DNA of 64,000 nucleotides from Gimesia algae (GCF_007746795.1 NZ_CP036343.1:5431357-5495356); one strand, 5' to 3'; positions 46,949 through 56,595 are shown, counted from the first letter of the stretch. Numbers and translations: made by a program. Notes: generated from the sequence alone by a model not told the origin.

Positions 46949-47563
46949 ATGTTACATCACTCACTTCCTTTAATGCTGCTTGTCCTATTTACGGTAGGTT
47001 GCACTCAGCAGGAAAACAGGCCGAATGAACCGGCAGAAAATAATCAGACGCAGACTGAAATGGGAGAGCCAGGCCAACTGACACCTCAGGCTGCAGATGA
47101 AACGGAGACTGTTACGAAAGCAGTCTGCAAACTCCAACCCATTGGTGACAGCCAGGTTTCAGGGATCATTCATTTCACCAGGGAAGGAAACAACATACAT
47201 GTTGAGGGAGAAATTACAGGTTTGAAACCAGGGAAACATGGATTTCACGTTCATGAGAAAGGGGACCTGTCTGATAAAGAAACCGGTAAATCAGCGGGAG
47301 GCCACTTCAACCCTACGGATAAGCCACATGGCAAGCCCACCGATTCAGAACGTCACGTGGGTGACCTGGGCAATATCGAAGCCAATGCTGACGGTCTGGC
47401 TAAAGTGGATATCGTTGATGAAGTGATCCAATTGAATGGAGAGAACTCAATTATTGGTCGTTCGATTGTTGTACATGCCGGGGAAGATCAGTTTACCCAA
47501 CCTTCAGGTGATGCTGGCGACCGGGTGGCCTTTGGTGACATCATCGAAGAAAAAACGGATTGA
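46949..47563 (+). CDS. sodC: Cu/Zn superoxide dismutase, lipoprotein type
   Basis: A 204-residue protein. The N-terminus is a lipoprotein signal (LMLLVLFTVGCTQQ), followed by a Glu/Gln/Thr-rich linker (to about residue 55). The metal ligands are HGFHVHEKGDLS, GGHFNPTDKPHG, RHVGDLGNI and SIVVHAGEDQ. As in the copy at 38431, both disulfide cysteines are missing (C-terminal RVAFGDI). The two proteins share the fold but diverge strongly, so they are not a recent duplication. Probably anchored in a membrane facing the periplasm. Confidence 0.9.
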   Translation: MLHHSLPLMLLVLFTVGCTQQENRPNEPAENNQTQTEMGEPGQLTPQAADETETVTKAVCKLQPIGDSQVSGIIHFTREGNNIHVEGEITGLKPGKHGFHVHEKGDLSDKETGKSAGGHFNPTDKPHGKPTDSERHVGDLGNIEANADGLAKVDIVDEVIQLNGENSIIGRSIVVHAGEDQFTQPSGDAGDRVAFGDIIEEKTD

Positions 47564-47612
47564 TTATTGAATCGAGCCATCGTTCCGTTTTAATCTCAAA
47601 GCAATTTACGGC

Positions 47613-47637
47613 CCTGGCAGATCGTTGACCTGCCAGG
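47613..47637 (+). terminator. Possible terminator after the second sodC
   Basis: CCTGGCAG (47613-47620) pairs perfectly with CTGCCAGG (47630-47637) around a 9-base loop, 50 bases after the sodC stop. No T-run follows, so Rho-independent termination is uncertain. Confidence 0.35.
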
Positions 47638-47700
47638 AAGCTGGTCCGTTTCTGGATTACCTGTGGTTGATTCTGTGGGTTGAGCGAGAAGAAAAGAAAT

Positions 47701-48507
47701 ATGCCTCATTATATCTGCACAAATTGTGGCACACAGTTCGCAGAAACAGTTCAACCTCCAGAAGAATGCACGATCTGTCTTGAAGAACGGGAGTTTGTTG
47801 CCTGGGATGGCCAGAACTGGACGACCTCCTACAAACTGGCAAAATCGCATCGAAATGTGATTCGGCAGGAAGAGGCGGGGCTGTTTGGCATTGGCATGGA
47901 ACCTTCTTTTGCCATCGGCCAACGCGGCTTACTCATTACGCATCCCGAAGGAAATGTGCTCTGGGATTGCATTTCCCTGCTGGATGACAGCCTGGTCGAA
48001 ATGCTGAACGGGATCGGCGGGCTCTCTGCCATCGCCATCAGTCATCCACACTATTATACATGCATGATCGAATGGGCCGAGACTTTTGAATGCCCTGTCT
48101 TTCTCCATCATGCAGATTGTAAATGGGTCATGCGGTCAGGTTCGGCGATTGAGTTCTGGGAGGGAGACCAGAAAAATATCGGCGCTGGTCTGACGCTCAT
48201 TCGCTGCGGCGGACATTTCGAAGGCGGAACTGTTTTACACTGGTCAGCGGGAGCTGGTGGGAAAGGCGTTCTGTTGAGTGGGGATATCATCCATGTCGTA
48301 CAAGACCGTCGCTGGGTCAGTTTCATGTACAGTTACCCCAATCTGATTCCGCTCTCTGTTTCGAAAGTACAGAAGATATGCGACTGCGTAGAGCCTTTCG
48401 AATTTGATCGGATTTATGGAGCGTGGTGGGGGAAATCGGTTTCAAGCGATGCGAAAGCCGCCGTTGACCGCTCCGCCAGGCGTTACATCCAACACCTGCA
48501 AGAATGA
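47701..48507 (+). CDS. MBL-fold hydrolase-like protein with N-terminal zinc ribbon
   Basis: A 268-residue protein. The first 35 residues (MPHYICTNCGTQF, CTICLEERE) form a rubredoxin-like zinc ribbon with two CxxC pairs. The rest resembles the metallo-beta-lactamase fold (LLITHPEGNVLWDCISLLDD, IAISHPHYYTCMIEWA, VLLSGDIIHVV), but the classical HxHxDH motif is reduced to SHPHYYTCM, so metal binding and hydrolysis are uncertain. I prefer ATG 47701; a TTG at 47680 would add seven residues. The function is unknown; similar fusions occur in stress clusters (from memory). Confidence 0.75.
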   Translation: MPHYICTNCGTQFAETVQPPEECTICLEEREFVAWDGQNWTTSYKLAKSHRNVIRQEEAGLFGIGMEPSFAIGQRGLLITHPEGNVLWDCISLLDDSLVEMLNGIGGLSAIAISHPHYYTCMIEWAETFECPVFLHHADCKWVMRSGSAIEFWEGDQKNIGAGLTLIRCGGHFEGGTVLHWSAGAGGKGVLLSGDIIHVVQDRRWVSFMYSYPNLIPLSVSKVQKICDCVEPFEFDRIYGAWWGKSVSSDAKAAVDRSARRYIQHLQE

Positions 48508-48602
48508 GATTCGGTCAGGCAATCAAAAACATGGAATCAACCTCGCTGTCGATGGGATCGAACTTCGCGCTCTTCGGTAAATAAGAATATCCAGTGACAG
48601 GT

Positions 48603-51600
48603 TCACCCCTGACCGGTATAACGCGATATCATCTTCAGCAGTTCACTGGAATTGATGGGCTTGCTCAGATAGTCATCACAACCCAGTTCAAGACATCGAT
48701 TCATATCTCCCTGCATCGCATCTGCAGTGAGAGCGATGATCGCCCGACTAAATCCGATTTCCCGCAGACGGGCCGCAGTCTGATAGCCGTCCATTCGCGG
48801 CATTTGCATATCGAGCAAGATTAAATCGACAGTCAAGCCGTTCTGTAACTGATTCTCGATCAGTTCCACTGCCTGGATTCCGTCGACTGCGAATTCGGTT
48901 TCGACTCCTGCCCGCTGCAGCAACAGATTCGTCAGATGGCGGACATCACGCTGATCATCCACAATCAGCACTCGGCATTGAAGCTGGTACTCCCGCAATG
49001 CGGTTTCAGTTTTCAATGGTACCGCTTCCAGATTTAGATTCGTCAATTTTACATTTTCTCTGACCGGCAGATTAATCGTGCAGCTGAATGTACTCCCTTC
49101 CCCCGGCTTACTTGAGACCGAGATATTGCCATTCAACATATTTGCCAGCCGTTGACTGATCGCCAGCCCCAGGCCGGTACCACCGTAATTGCGGGTGACG
49201 GAAGCATCCCCCTGCGAAAACGTTTGAAATAATCGAGCCTGCTGTTTGGGCGTGATCCCTATTCCGGTATCAATGACATCAATTTTCAAAGTGGCTTCTG
49301 TTTTCTCCCTGAGATAATTAATCACGACTTGCACGCTGCCCGTCTCAGTAAATTTGATCGCATTACTGATCAGATTCAACAGGATTTGACGTAAGCGTTT
49401 GGGATCTGTTTCAATTCGTTCCGGGAGTTCGCTGATAAATTCAATCCCAAATTCCAGTTTCTTTTCCTCAGCACGGACACGCATCATGGATCGTAAGTCC
49501 GCGAGCATCTCGTTCAGCGCAAATGATTCCTGGTTGATTTCCAGCTTACCCGCTTCAATTTTTGATAAGTCCAGAATGTCATTGATGATGTCCAGCAGGA
49601 AATTCCCATTGCGTTTGATATTCTGCAGGTACTCAGCTTTGTCCTGCTGCTGCTCCATTTCAATCAACAGATCGGTATACCCCAGAACGGCTGTCATCGG
49701 CGTGCGGATTTCATGACTCATGTTTGCTAAAAACGCACTCTTGGCAATATTGGCCTGCTGCGCCTGTTTCTCGCTTTTCCGAAGTGCTTCTTCCCCTTCT
49801 CGCTCCTGGGTAAAATCCCAGTTCAGTCCGAATATCTGGGTCACATTGCCCTGCTGATCTCGTACGATTTCACCGACACCGGCTAACCAGCGGATCTCTC
49901 CATCGGCGCGCACGACTCGAAATATCTGATCGTACTCCGTTACCCCCTGAATGGCCTCTTCCCATGCTTTGGCCAGACCGGGAACATCTTCCTTGTGGAC
50001 ACAGGAAAAGAATGTCTCTGGTGATGCGGTAGTGGTATTCGGGATTCCCAGCAGTTCATACAATTCATTGGACCAGAAACTGGCATCAGGCTGCCATTCC
50101 CAGGCTGCCATTCCCCCCGCTTTCAATGCCATGAACAGTCGTTTTTCATTTGCTTCGACTTCCTGCTGAAGCTGTTTCTGTCGAGAGATATCCAGGTTCA
50201 TGCCTACCCAGCGCAACACAGACCCTTCCGAATCGAGTTGGGGCACCGCACGCACCGAGGTCCAGCACCACTCCCCTTCCCGGTTTCGCAAGCGGTACTC
50301 ACAATCAAGCGGGGTGATTGATTCAAATGCTTTCTGCCAGTTCCGCAGTGTCTGCTCACGATCATCGGGATGGATCGCATCCATCCAGCCTTTGTCTTTC
50401 CATTTCTCATAAGTCTGGCCGGTAAATTCGCGCCAGGTAGGAGAATCTTCTACAGTCCGCGCATCGGGCGTCATCGTCCAGACCATGTGCGCGGAAGCTT
50501 CTACCAGCGCCTTGGCTCGTCCTTCACTATCCCGGAGCGCGGCTTCCTGCTCTTTGCGCAAGCTGATGTCCCTCAAACAGAGAGTGAAAAACGGCTGACC
50601 ATCGTCCAGATGAGTGACGCTAATGGCAAGTTCCACCGGAAAGTGACTTCCATTCTGATGCAGCACCGATAACTCGATGTGCCGTCCGATTAAATCGGCT
50701 TCACCCGTTTTTAGAAACTTTTCCAGCGCCGTATGATAGCGTTCACGATACTCTTCCAGAAGAATCAGATCACACAATGACTTCCCGATCACATCCTGCT
50801 TGTTGTGTCCAAAAGTCTGTTCTGCTGCCGGGTTGAAATCGATGATTTCCCCGGCGGCATCGGTAGTAATGATACAATCGATGGCCGAAGTCATAATGGC
50901 ATTTTTACGGGCGACTTCCTCATACAACTGATCCTGGATCCGGCAGCGGCTGAGAAATGAACCGATCTCATGACCGATGGAAGAGAACATGTTCGCCAGC
51001 AGGAGATCGCGTTTCAAATGTTCCCGGGTATAAAACTCCATGATTCCCTGACACTTCCTGTCTGCAATAATGGGAATCGCAATACCACTGATCAGCCCAC
51101 TCTTACTGGCTACTTCATTGCGATTATACCAGACGAGCGTTTGAATATCCTCGCACCACTCGATCTGCATGCTCTCCCAGGTTCTCCCCGGTAGTCCTGC
51201 ACCGCGATCAAACTGAATCGATGAATTACTCTTCAGAAAATTACGGTTCTTAGCGACATTGGTTGCCACACTGGTTTCCAGAACAAGCCGCTCATGCGTT
51301 TTGTCGGGAAGCCAGAGCAGACCCACACTCGCCTGCAGACATTTGCGAATGGTTTGCAGAATCGTATGATCGATTTCTTTTAATGAATTTGCTTCGGCCA
51401 ATAGTTGTGAAATCGTATGTTCGGTCTCCAGGCGAATCTCTGCCAGCTTGAATTCCGTGACATCCATAAAGGTCAGGATCATCCCGTCAAATTCACCATC
51501 ACTTTCATAAGGCAGTATGCGTCGCAACAGCCAGGTCCCGTTTTTCAGCTGCATCTCATCTTCGAACTGACCGTTTTGCCTCCTGGTGTTTTCGAGCGAG

Positions 51601-53936
51601 GGGATCCTTGGCATTCGTTTCACGTTATGAGTAATATCCGAAAGCGGACGGCCCACATCAGTCGCATTCAGATTATAAATTTCGCCGGCTGAGGAAGTAT
51701 AACTTTTGATCTGCATCTGACGATCCAGATAAATCGTTGCAATTTTTGTCCCGTTCAGCAGATTTTCCAGATCAGACTGAACGCGAGTCAGCGCTTCCAT
51801 ACTGGACTGAATTTCTTCCTTGGACGTCTCCAACTCCTCATTGGCCGACTGCAGTTCCTCATTGATGGATAACAGTTCTTCATTCGAGGATTTCAGCTCT
51901 TCATTGGAACCTTCCAGGTCCTGCACGCTGTTTTCCAGTTCCGTGCGTGCCCGCTCCAGTTCTGATTCCAGTTGCTCTATGACGGTGTCTGTCTCTGCCG
52001 CATCAGCGTTTGACCTTTCTGAAAAAGAAGTATGATGCACGATCGGTCCCTGGTCTTCAAAAATCACCAGAAACAATTCTGCATCCTGACTGATTTCGGG
52101 TAGCGGGTGAACCACCATTCGTGCGCGTCGCAGGCAGTCACCTGTCTTATAAGACAGGTCCTCGACTTCCACCTTCTGTCTCGTCTTACAGGCTTCCGTC
52201 AAAGCAGTCCTTAAGCCGTTCCGCAGACCGGTGCGCGTCATCTTGATGAGATTATTATGAAAACTCCCCTCAGGAAATTCCAGAAACTGCTCAATCCCGG
52301 CTGACGTGGTCAGAATATGTGCTTCCTCACTGACAACGGCATAACGGGGAGCATACTCTGTCAGCAGGATGCGTTCAGCAATCCCGGGGATATTTGCCGT
52401 TTGTACTTCCAGACTCTGTTTACCAGCCAGATAATTTTGGGATCGAGTCGAAGGGTAACGCAATGTAGAGGTTTGAATGGGAACCGATTTACGCTGGGAA
52501 ATACAATGTTTCTTATCCAGTGGACGAAACATTTCCGTGTGCATCATCATATTTTCAGATGGCCCCAGCAGTAAAAGGCCATTCGGTTTCAAGGCAAAGT
52601 GAAATATTGGAACAATACGCTGCTGCAATGGCGCGTCCAGATAAATCAGCAGGTTACGGCACGAAATCAGATCCTGTTGAGAGAAAGGCGGATCGCTGAT
52701 GAGATTATGGGTCGAAAAAACACACAACTCCCGGATCTCTTTGACCACACGGTAATGCTTCCCTTTTTTGATAAAAAAACGTCCCAGCCGCTCCTGCGAA
52801 ACATGTTCTTCAATGGAAAGTGGATAAACGGCCTCCCGCGCGATCGCCAGCGCCCGCTCATCAATGTCGGTCGCAAAAACATGCATTTCCACATCAATCT
52901 TTGCCTGTTCCCGGGCTTCATACAATAACATGGCCAGTGAATAGGCTTCTTCTCCACTGGCACAACCAGGAACCCAGATGCGTATCGGTTGATCCCGCTC
53001 CCGATCCTCAAACAGATTCGGAATATATTGCTTTCCCAGAATCGCGAAGGTTTCCGGATCGCGAAAAAAGTCTGTCACGCTGATCAACAACTCGCGAAAC
53101 AAGGACTGCGCTTCTTCGCGATTCGTTGCAAGCTGCGACAGGTATTCCTTCACGTCGCTCAGCCGCAATACCTGCATGCGACGGATAATCCGGCGTATTA
53201 ATGTCCCCGTTTTGTAATGCCGGAAATCGTGGCCGGTCTCTTCCAGTAACTGATCGCAGATGCGTGGCAGATGGTTTTCCACCTCGTTCAACAAGTCCCG
53301 CTCATCGTTCTTCTGCCGACTGGACTGTTTCAGAAACGACAGGTAAGCATCCAGTTCCGCTGGCATCTGCTCCGGCTGCAGGGTATGGTCGACGTGATCG
53401 ATTCGAATCGCATTAGCAGGCATATCTTCATACTCGGAAGATTTCGGATCCTGAACCATCGTCATTCCGCCGGCTTCCCGGATCGCATTCAGACCATAGC
53501 TGCCATCACTGCCCATTCCCGAAAGCACAATACCCACTGCATTCGGGCCGACAATCTCCGCCAGGGAACGAAATGAGGGATTGATCACTGGAGTACCCTG
53601 TCCCTCCTGCGGCACTGCGCTTGCGGAAAAATGAGAATCGTCGTCAAACTGGACGCTGCAATGCGGCGGGACAATATAAACGTGATCCTTTTGGACCCGT
53701 GTATTCTGATCGATGCTTGAGACAGGCAGAGGACAGATATGCTCCATCGATTTCAGTAGAGCCTGTGCACCTTCAGGCAACATATGCTGAATGACAACGA
53801 TCGCATAGCCGGGCTTGTCTTTAATGGTCGAAAAGAAATTCTTAACGGCATTCAGTCCACCAGCAGAAGCGCCGATTGCAACAACAATTAATGTGGAAGA
53901 GTTCTGAATGTGTTTTTTTTCCGCAGATTTTGGCAT
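48603..53936 (-). CDS. CheB-CheR-PAS-GAF hybrid histidine kinase with receiver
   Basis: A 1777-residue signalling protein. Order: CheB methylesterase (about 15-190; IGASAGGLNAV, HMLPEG, GMGSDGSYG give the Ser-His-Asp triad); CheR methyltransferase (about 220-490; VPGCASGEEAYSLAM, NLLIYLD); a long coiled-coil (about 640-740; ELKSSNEELLSINEELQSAN); PAS; GAF (about 870-1010); three PAS domains (about 1030-1400); HisKA with phospho-His in FLANMSHEIRTPM; HATPase (NLISNAIKF, DTGIGI, GGTGLGLAI); and a C-terminal receiver with the phospho-Asp in LILLDMQMPRMDG. No transmembrane helix is seen, so it is cytosolic. CheB/CheR modules in such proteins need not act on chemoreceptors. No partner regulator gene is adjacent. 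It probably controls a stress or behavioural output. Confidence 0.9.
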   Translation of the reverse strand: MPKSAEKKHIQNSSTLIVVAIGASAGGLNAVKNFFSTIKDKPGYAIVVIQHMLPEGAQALLKSMEHICPLPVSSIDQNTRVQKDHVYIVPPHCSVQFDDDSHFSASAVPQEGQGTPVINPSFRSLAEIVGPNAVGIVLSGMGSDGSYGLNAIREAGGMTMVQDPKSSEYEDMPANAIRIDHVDHTLQPEQMPAELDAYLSFLKQSSRQKNDERDLLNEVENHLPRICDQLLEETGHDFRHYKTGTLIRRIIRRMQVLRLSDVKEYLSQLATNREEAQSLFRELLISVTDFFRDPETFAILGKQYIPNLFEDRERDQPIRIWVPGCASGEEAYSLAMLLYEAREQAKIDVEMHVFATDIDERALAIAREAVYPLSIEEHVSQERLGRFFIKKGKHYRVVKEIRELCVFSTHNLISDPPFSQQDLISCRNLLIYLDAPLQQRIVPIFHFALKPNGLLLLGPSENMMMHTEMFRPLDKKHCISQRKSVPIQTSTLRYPSTRSQNYLAGKQSLEVQTANIPGIAERILLTEYAPRYAVVSEEAHILTTSAGIEQFLEFPEGSFHNNLIKMTRTGLRNGLRTALTEACKTRQKVEVEDLSYKTGDCLRRARMVVHPLPEISQDAELFLVIFEDQGPIVHHTSFSERSNADAAETDTVIEQLESELERARTELENSVQDLEGSNEELKSSNEELLSINEELQSANEELETSKEEIQSSMEALTRVQSDLENLLNGTKIATIYLDRQMQIKSYTSSAGEIYNLNATDVGRPLSDITHNVKRMPRIPSLENTRRQNGQFEDEMQLKNGTWLLRRILPYESDGEFDGMILTFMDVTEFKLAEIRLETEHTISQLLAEANSLKEIDHTILQTIRKCLQASVGLLWLPDKTHERLVLETSVATNVAKNRNFLKSNSSIQFDRGAGLPGRTWESMQIEWCEDIQTLVWYNRNEVASKSGLISGIAIPIIADRKCQGIMEFYTREHLKRDLLLANMFSSIGHEIGSFLSRCRIQDQLYEEVARKNAIMTSAIDCIITTDAAGEIIDFNPAAEQTFGHNKQDVIGKSLCDLILLEEYRERYHTALEKFLKTGEADLIGRHIELSVLHQNGSHFPVELAISVTHLDDGQPFFTLCLRDISLRKEQEAALRDSEGRAKALVEASAHMVWTMTPDARTVEDSPTWREFTGQTYEKWKDKGWMDAIHPDDREQTLRNWQKAFESITPLDCEYRLRNREGEWCWTSVRAVPQLDSEGSVLRWVGMNLDISRQKQLQQEVEANEKRLFMALKAGGMAAWEWQPDASFWSNELYELLGIPNTTTASPETFFSCVHKEDVPGLAKAWEEAIQGVTEYDQIFRVVRADGEIRWLAGVGEIVRDQQGNVTQIFGLNWDFTQEREGEEALRKSEKQAQQANIAKSAFLANMSHEIRTPMTAVLGYTDLLIEMEQQQDKAEYLQNIKRNGNFLLDIINDILDLSKIEAGKLEINQESFALNEMLADLRSMMRVRAEEKKLEFGIEFISELPERIETDPKRLRQILLNLISNAIKFTETGSVQVVINYLREKTEATLKIDVIDTGIGITPKQQARLFQTFSQGDASVTRNYGGTGLGLAISQRLANMLNGNISVSSKPGEGSTFSCTINLPVRENVKLTNLNLEAVPLKTETALREYQLQCRVLIVDDQRDVRHLTNLLLQRAGVETEFAVDGIQAVELIENQLQNGLTVDLILLDMQMPRMDGYQTAARLREIGFSRAIIALTADAMQGDMNRCLELGCDDYLSKPINSSELLKMISRYTGQG

Positions 53937-54498
53937 ACATGGTCCGCCTCATTTAGCAGTCACTTCACACATAATTCAGCTATCCATAAATGGCAGTTTT
54001 TGACTGTGATCAGAGTACCTGAAGATCCTGCAGATATTTTCAATTAAGTCACTGAGGAAGGCCACCAGAGTAAAGCCGGAAATGCTCTTTAGAACTTCAT
54101 CTCCGCCTACTCTACATCTGTATTACAAATTTTTCAAGGAATCCCCTGCTCACCGTGGGGGATTTCAAAGTCGATTTTCACATCTGAATTACAAAACTTC
54201 CCAAACAATACAGCCGGTCTCATCTGTGACAGTCTGTCGTACTGAGTCAATTACATTCAGTTCATATACGAAAACAACACAAAGCCACACAGTTATAAAT
54301 CCAGCATCAATACGCTTTCAAAGCCGATATTGGCATGCCCATGCTTCTGTCTGTAGATTAAAGCGGAAAGCAGAATCACATTCAGTAATAGTGTTATTGA
54401 AATCAGAAAGATTTCTCGCATTGCTTCCGACACCGGGGCTCTGTAGCCCAATCAACAGTATGGTCTTGTAGATATATAATCTCTTAACCAGCGTTCGA
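53937..54498. other. Intergenic region upstream of the hybrid kinase
   Basis: The plus-strand open frame at 54082-54471 has no protein features. CATCTGTATTACAAA (54115-54129) recurs as CATCTGAATTACAAA (about 54181-54195), and between them AATCCCC/GGGGATT forms a hairpin. Two copies only, so not a CRISPR. It may be regulatory or an IS scar. Confidence 0.35.
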
Positions 54499-54755
54499 TC
54501 AGTACCTTTCCAGCAAAATGGCTTTATCTAATTTCAACTCCACCAGCATTTTTTTGAGTCAGTCATTTTCCTTTTCAGCTGTTTCAGGCGTTTCGCCTGG
54601 CCCATCCTTAAATCGCCGTATTCTCGACACCACATGAAGTGAGTCTGCTGTTGATTTTTCACCTGTTTACACGTCAGGGTAACCTTCATTCCCTGGACTT
54701 CGACTTCCCCGAGTTTCGAAATAATCTGTTCGGATGAATGACGCTTGGTGGGCAT
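54499..54755 (-). pseudogene. IS3-family OrfA relic
   Basis: Starts MPTKRHSSEQIISKLGEVEV like IS3/IS407 OrfA, then drifts (KQVKNQQQTHFMWCREYGDL, GQAKRLKQLKRK). The listed frame ends KKCWWS, but a +1 shift gives MLVELKLDKAILLERY before a stop at 54501-54499, matching the family's LDKAIL tail. No OrfB follows. A decayed insertion sequence bordering the kinase region. Confidence 0.7.
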
Positions 54756-55080
54756 GTTCGCCTCCTTCTCTAAGTCCAGAAGCCTGTATTTTATACTAAC
54801 TGCAGGATTCGGTTAAAGGGGGCAAGGTCAACCAGAGTGATTTATTACCCAGGAATATACGATGAACTTCCGTCAGTGCCTGATCCGCAAAACATGATTG
54901 TTCCAGTTACATTCCAACTTACGTGAAGGATTTCAAAACTCATCACGTATTGATGGTAAGTATGAATGGCTCTCGATAGTACAGTCATTCAGAATGATTT
55001 CTTGCTTTGCGGGTCGTTAGCAAATATTAATGTGTTTCTGTCGGTTACTGAATAAAGAGAGTTTAAAGTGGCAGCTCATT
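54756..55080. other. Intergenic region, no gene seen
   Basis: About 325 bases between the IS3 relic and the FAD/Rieske gene end. Nothing recognisable; it may include the lost right end of the insertion sequence. Confidence 0.35.
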
Positions 55081-56595
55081 TCATTCCGTTTCCAGCTTCT
55101 TTTCCGGCGGCCCATACAGTCGTTCTCCACTGGCAGAGAACCGTCCTCCATGGACGGGGCAATCCCAGGTCTGTTCTACCTCATTCCATTGAACGACTCC
55201 CCCCATGTGAGTACAGATCGGACTGTGGGAATGCACACAACCGTTGCGGTCGCGGCAGACCGCTGCAAACTTTCCATCCACTTTACCCACGGCTCCCTCT
55301 CCAGGCTGCAACACATCCACATTGATTTTCTGAGCCGGTAAAACGCGTTCGGCCAGATTGACTGCCGTTGTAGTGCCTTCCGAGATCACCTTTCCAACTG
55401 ACGTTATATTTAACCGCCCAGGGGACAGTTCTTCTGTCAAGCTGTTTGACTTACCGATAATAAGATCAGCCAGCATCGAACCCGCAGCAGTTCCCAGGGT
55501 CAAACCTGTTCCACTGAAACCGGTCGCGATCCAGACATTCTCCTTGCCGCGCACTTTTCCAATAAAAGGCAAACCGTCGGTCGGCTCAAAAAACTCCGCA
55601 CTCCAGCGTGATACAATGGAGACCACCTGGAATCGTTCTCGAGTCCACTCTTCCAGATGATTCAACGAAGCCGTCGTGTCGCCAGCACCAGTCCGGTGAT
55701 CACAGCCTCCGACGAGAATGAGATCTTCCTCGTCTGTTGCACGACGAATATAGAAATAGGGGTCTGAGTCATCCCAGAACAATGCATCTTCCAGAGGGAC
55801 CCGAACTTTGGCAGCAAGAACATAAGATTGATAGGCGGGTGTTTCCAGATAGAGTTGCTGAAAGTCAGTAAAATTACAGTGAACTGCACAGACGACCTGA
55901 TTAAAATAAATCTCATGGTCGGCAGCCGTCTTCAGCGATGAAGGTGCTGGTTCGACGGGACCACTGACCTGCGTCTGTTCAAAAATCTGTCCCCCTTTTT
56001 GAACAACCAGTTCTGCCAAAGACTTGAGGTAACTCATACAATTTATGCGAGCCATTCCCTGAATAGCATAGCCGCCCACTGCCCGGGGAACAGGAACCTG
56101 GTCGGTCCAGTTCACAGAAAGCCCGATTTTCTTCGCGGCCTCATATTCTGCTTTGACATCATTCAGGGCCTCTTCGTGTTCGGTATAAAAATATCCCTCT
56201 ACAGATCGAAACTCACAGTTTTTGTCACATCGACTTTGAATCGCACGGATTGCTTCCAGTCTCATCAGGGTATAAGCGCGTGCCTTCTCTTCTCCCATCT
56301 GATTCAGTAACGCCTGCGGGCCGATCTCTGGATGAGCATCCAGGTGGCCGCTGCTGCCACCAGTTGTTCCTGCTCCGATGACGGATGCTTCGCACACGGT
56401 GACTTGCCGTCCGCGCTCCAGTAATTCCAAAGCGACACTCAGTCCTGCAATCCCTGCTCCCACGATCAAAACATCTGTATGATGATTTTCCTCCAGCACA
56501 GGGTACCTGGCATCCAGAGGCTGATCATGCAGCCAGAACGATTTATGAATAGCAGAGGGTGAGGATATTTTTTGTTGAGATATCGTTTGTTTCAT
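55081..56595 (-). CDS. FAD-dependent oxidoreductase with C-terminal Rieske domain
   Basis: A 504-residue protein. A DAO-type FAD domain begins at VLIVGAGIAGLSVALELLER and has an FSGTGLTLGTAAGSMLADLI motif near its end. The last 90 residues are a Rieske [2Fe-2S] domain with CTHMGG and CPVHGG as the ligand pairs. I took ATG 56595 after GGAGA; the frame extends to 56679. The family (YhfW-like) oxidises an amine or other substrate, with the Rieske cluster as electron relay; the substrate is unknown. No membrane segment or signal is seen. Confidence 0.88.
   Translation of the reverse strand: MKQTISQQKISSPSAIHKSFWLHDQPLDARYPVLEENHHTDVLIVGAGIAGLSVALELLERGRQVTVCEASVIGAGTTGGSSGHLDAHPEIGPQALLNQMGEEKARAYTLMRLEAIRAIQSRCDKNCEFRSVEGYFYTEHEEALNDVKAEYEAAKKIGLSVNWTDQVPVPRAVGGYAIQGMARINCMSYLKSLAELVVQKGGQIFEQTQVSGPVEPAPSSLKTAADHEIYFNQVVCAVHCNFTDFQQLYLETPAYQSYVLAAKVRVPLEDALFWDDSDPYFYIRRATDEEDLILVGGCDHRTGAGDTTASLNHLEEWTRERFQVVSIVSRWSAEFFEPTDGLPFIGKVRGKENVWIATGFSGTGLTLGTAAGSMLADLIIGKSNSLTEELSPGRLNITSVGKVISEGTTTAVNLAERVLPAQKINVDVLQPGEGAVGKVDGKFAAVCRDRNGCVHSHSPICTHMGGVVQWNEVEQTWDCPVHGGRFSASGERLYGPPEKKLETE

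Noticed and set aside
48603-53936. Idea that this is a chemotaxis locus
   Set aside because: CheB and CheR modules are present but only as parts of a hybrid kinase; no receptor, CheA, CheW or motility genes occur in the window.
54082-54471. Plus-strand frame of 129 codons
   Set aside because: Composition is Ser/Thr/His-rich without any domain, and it spans direct repeats and a hairpin; likely non-coding.
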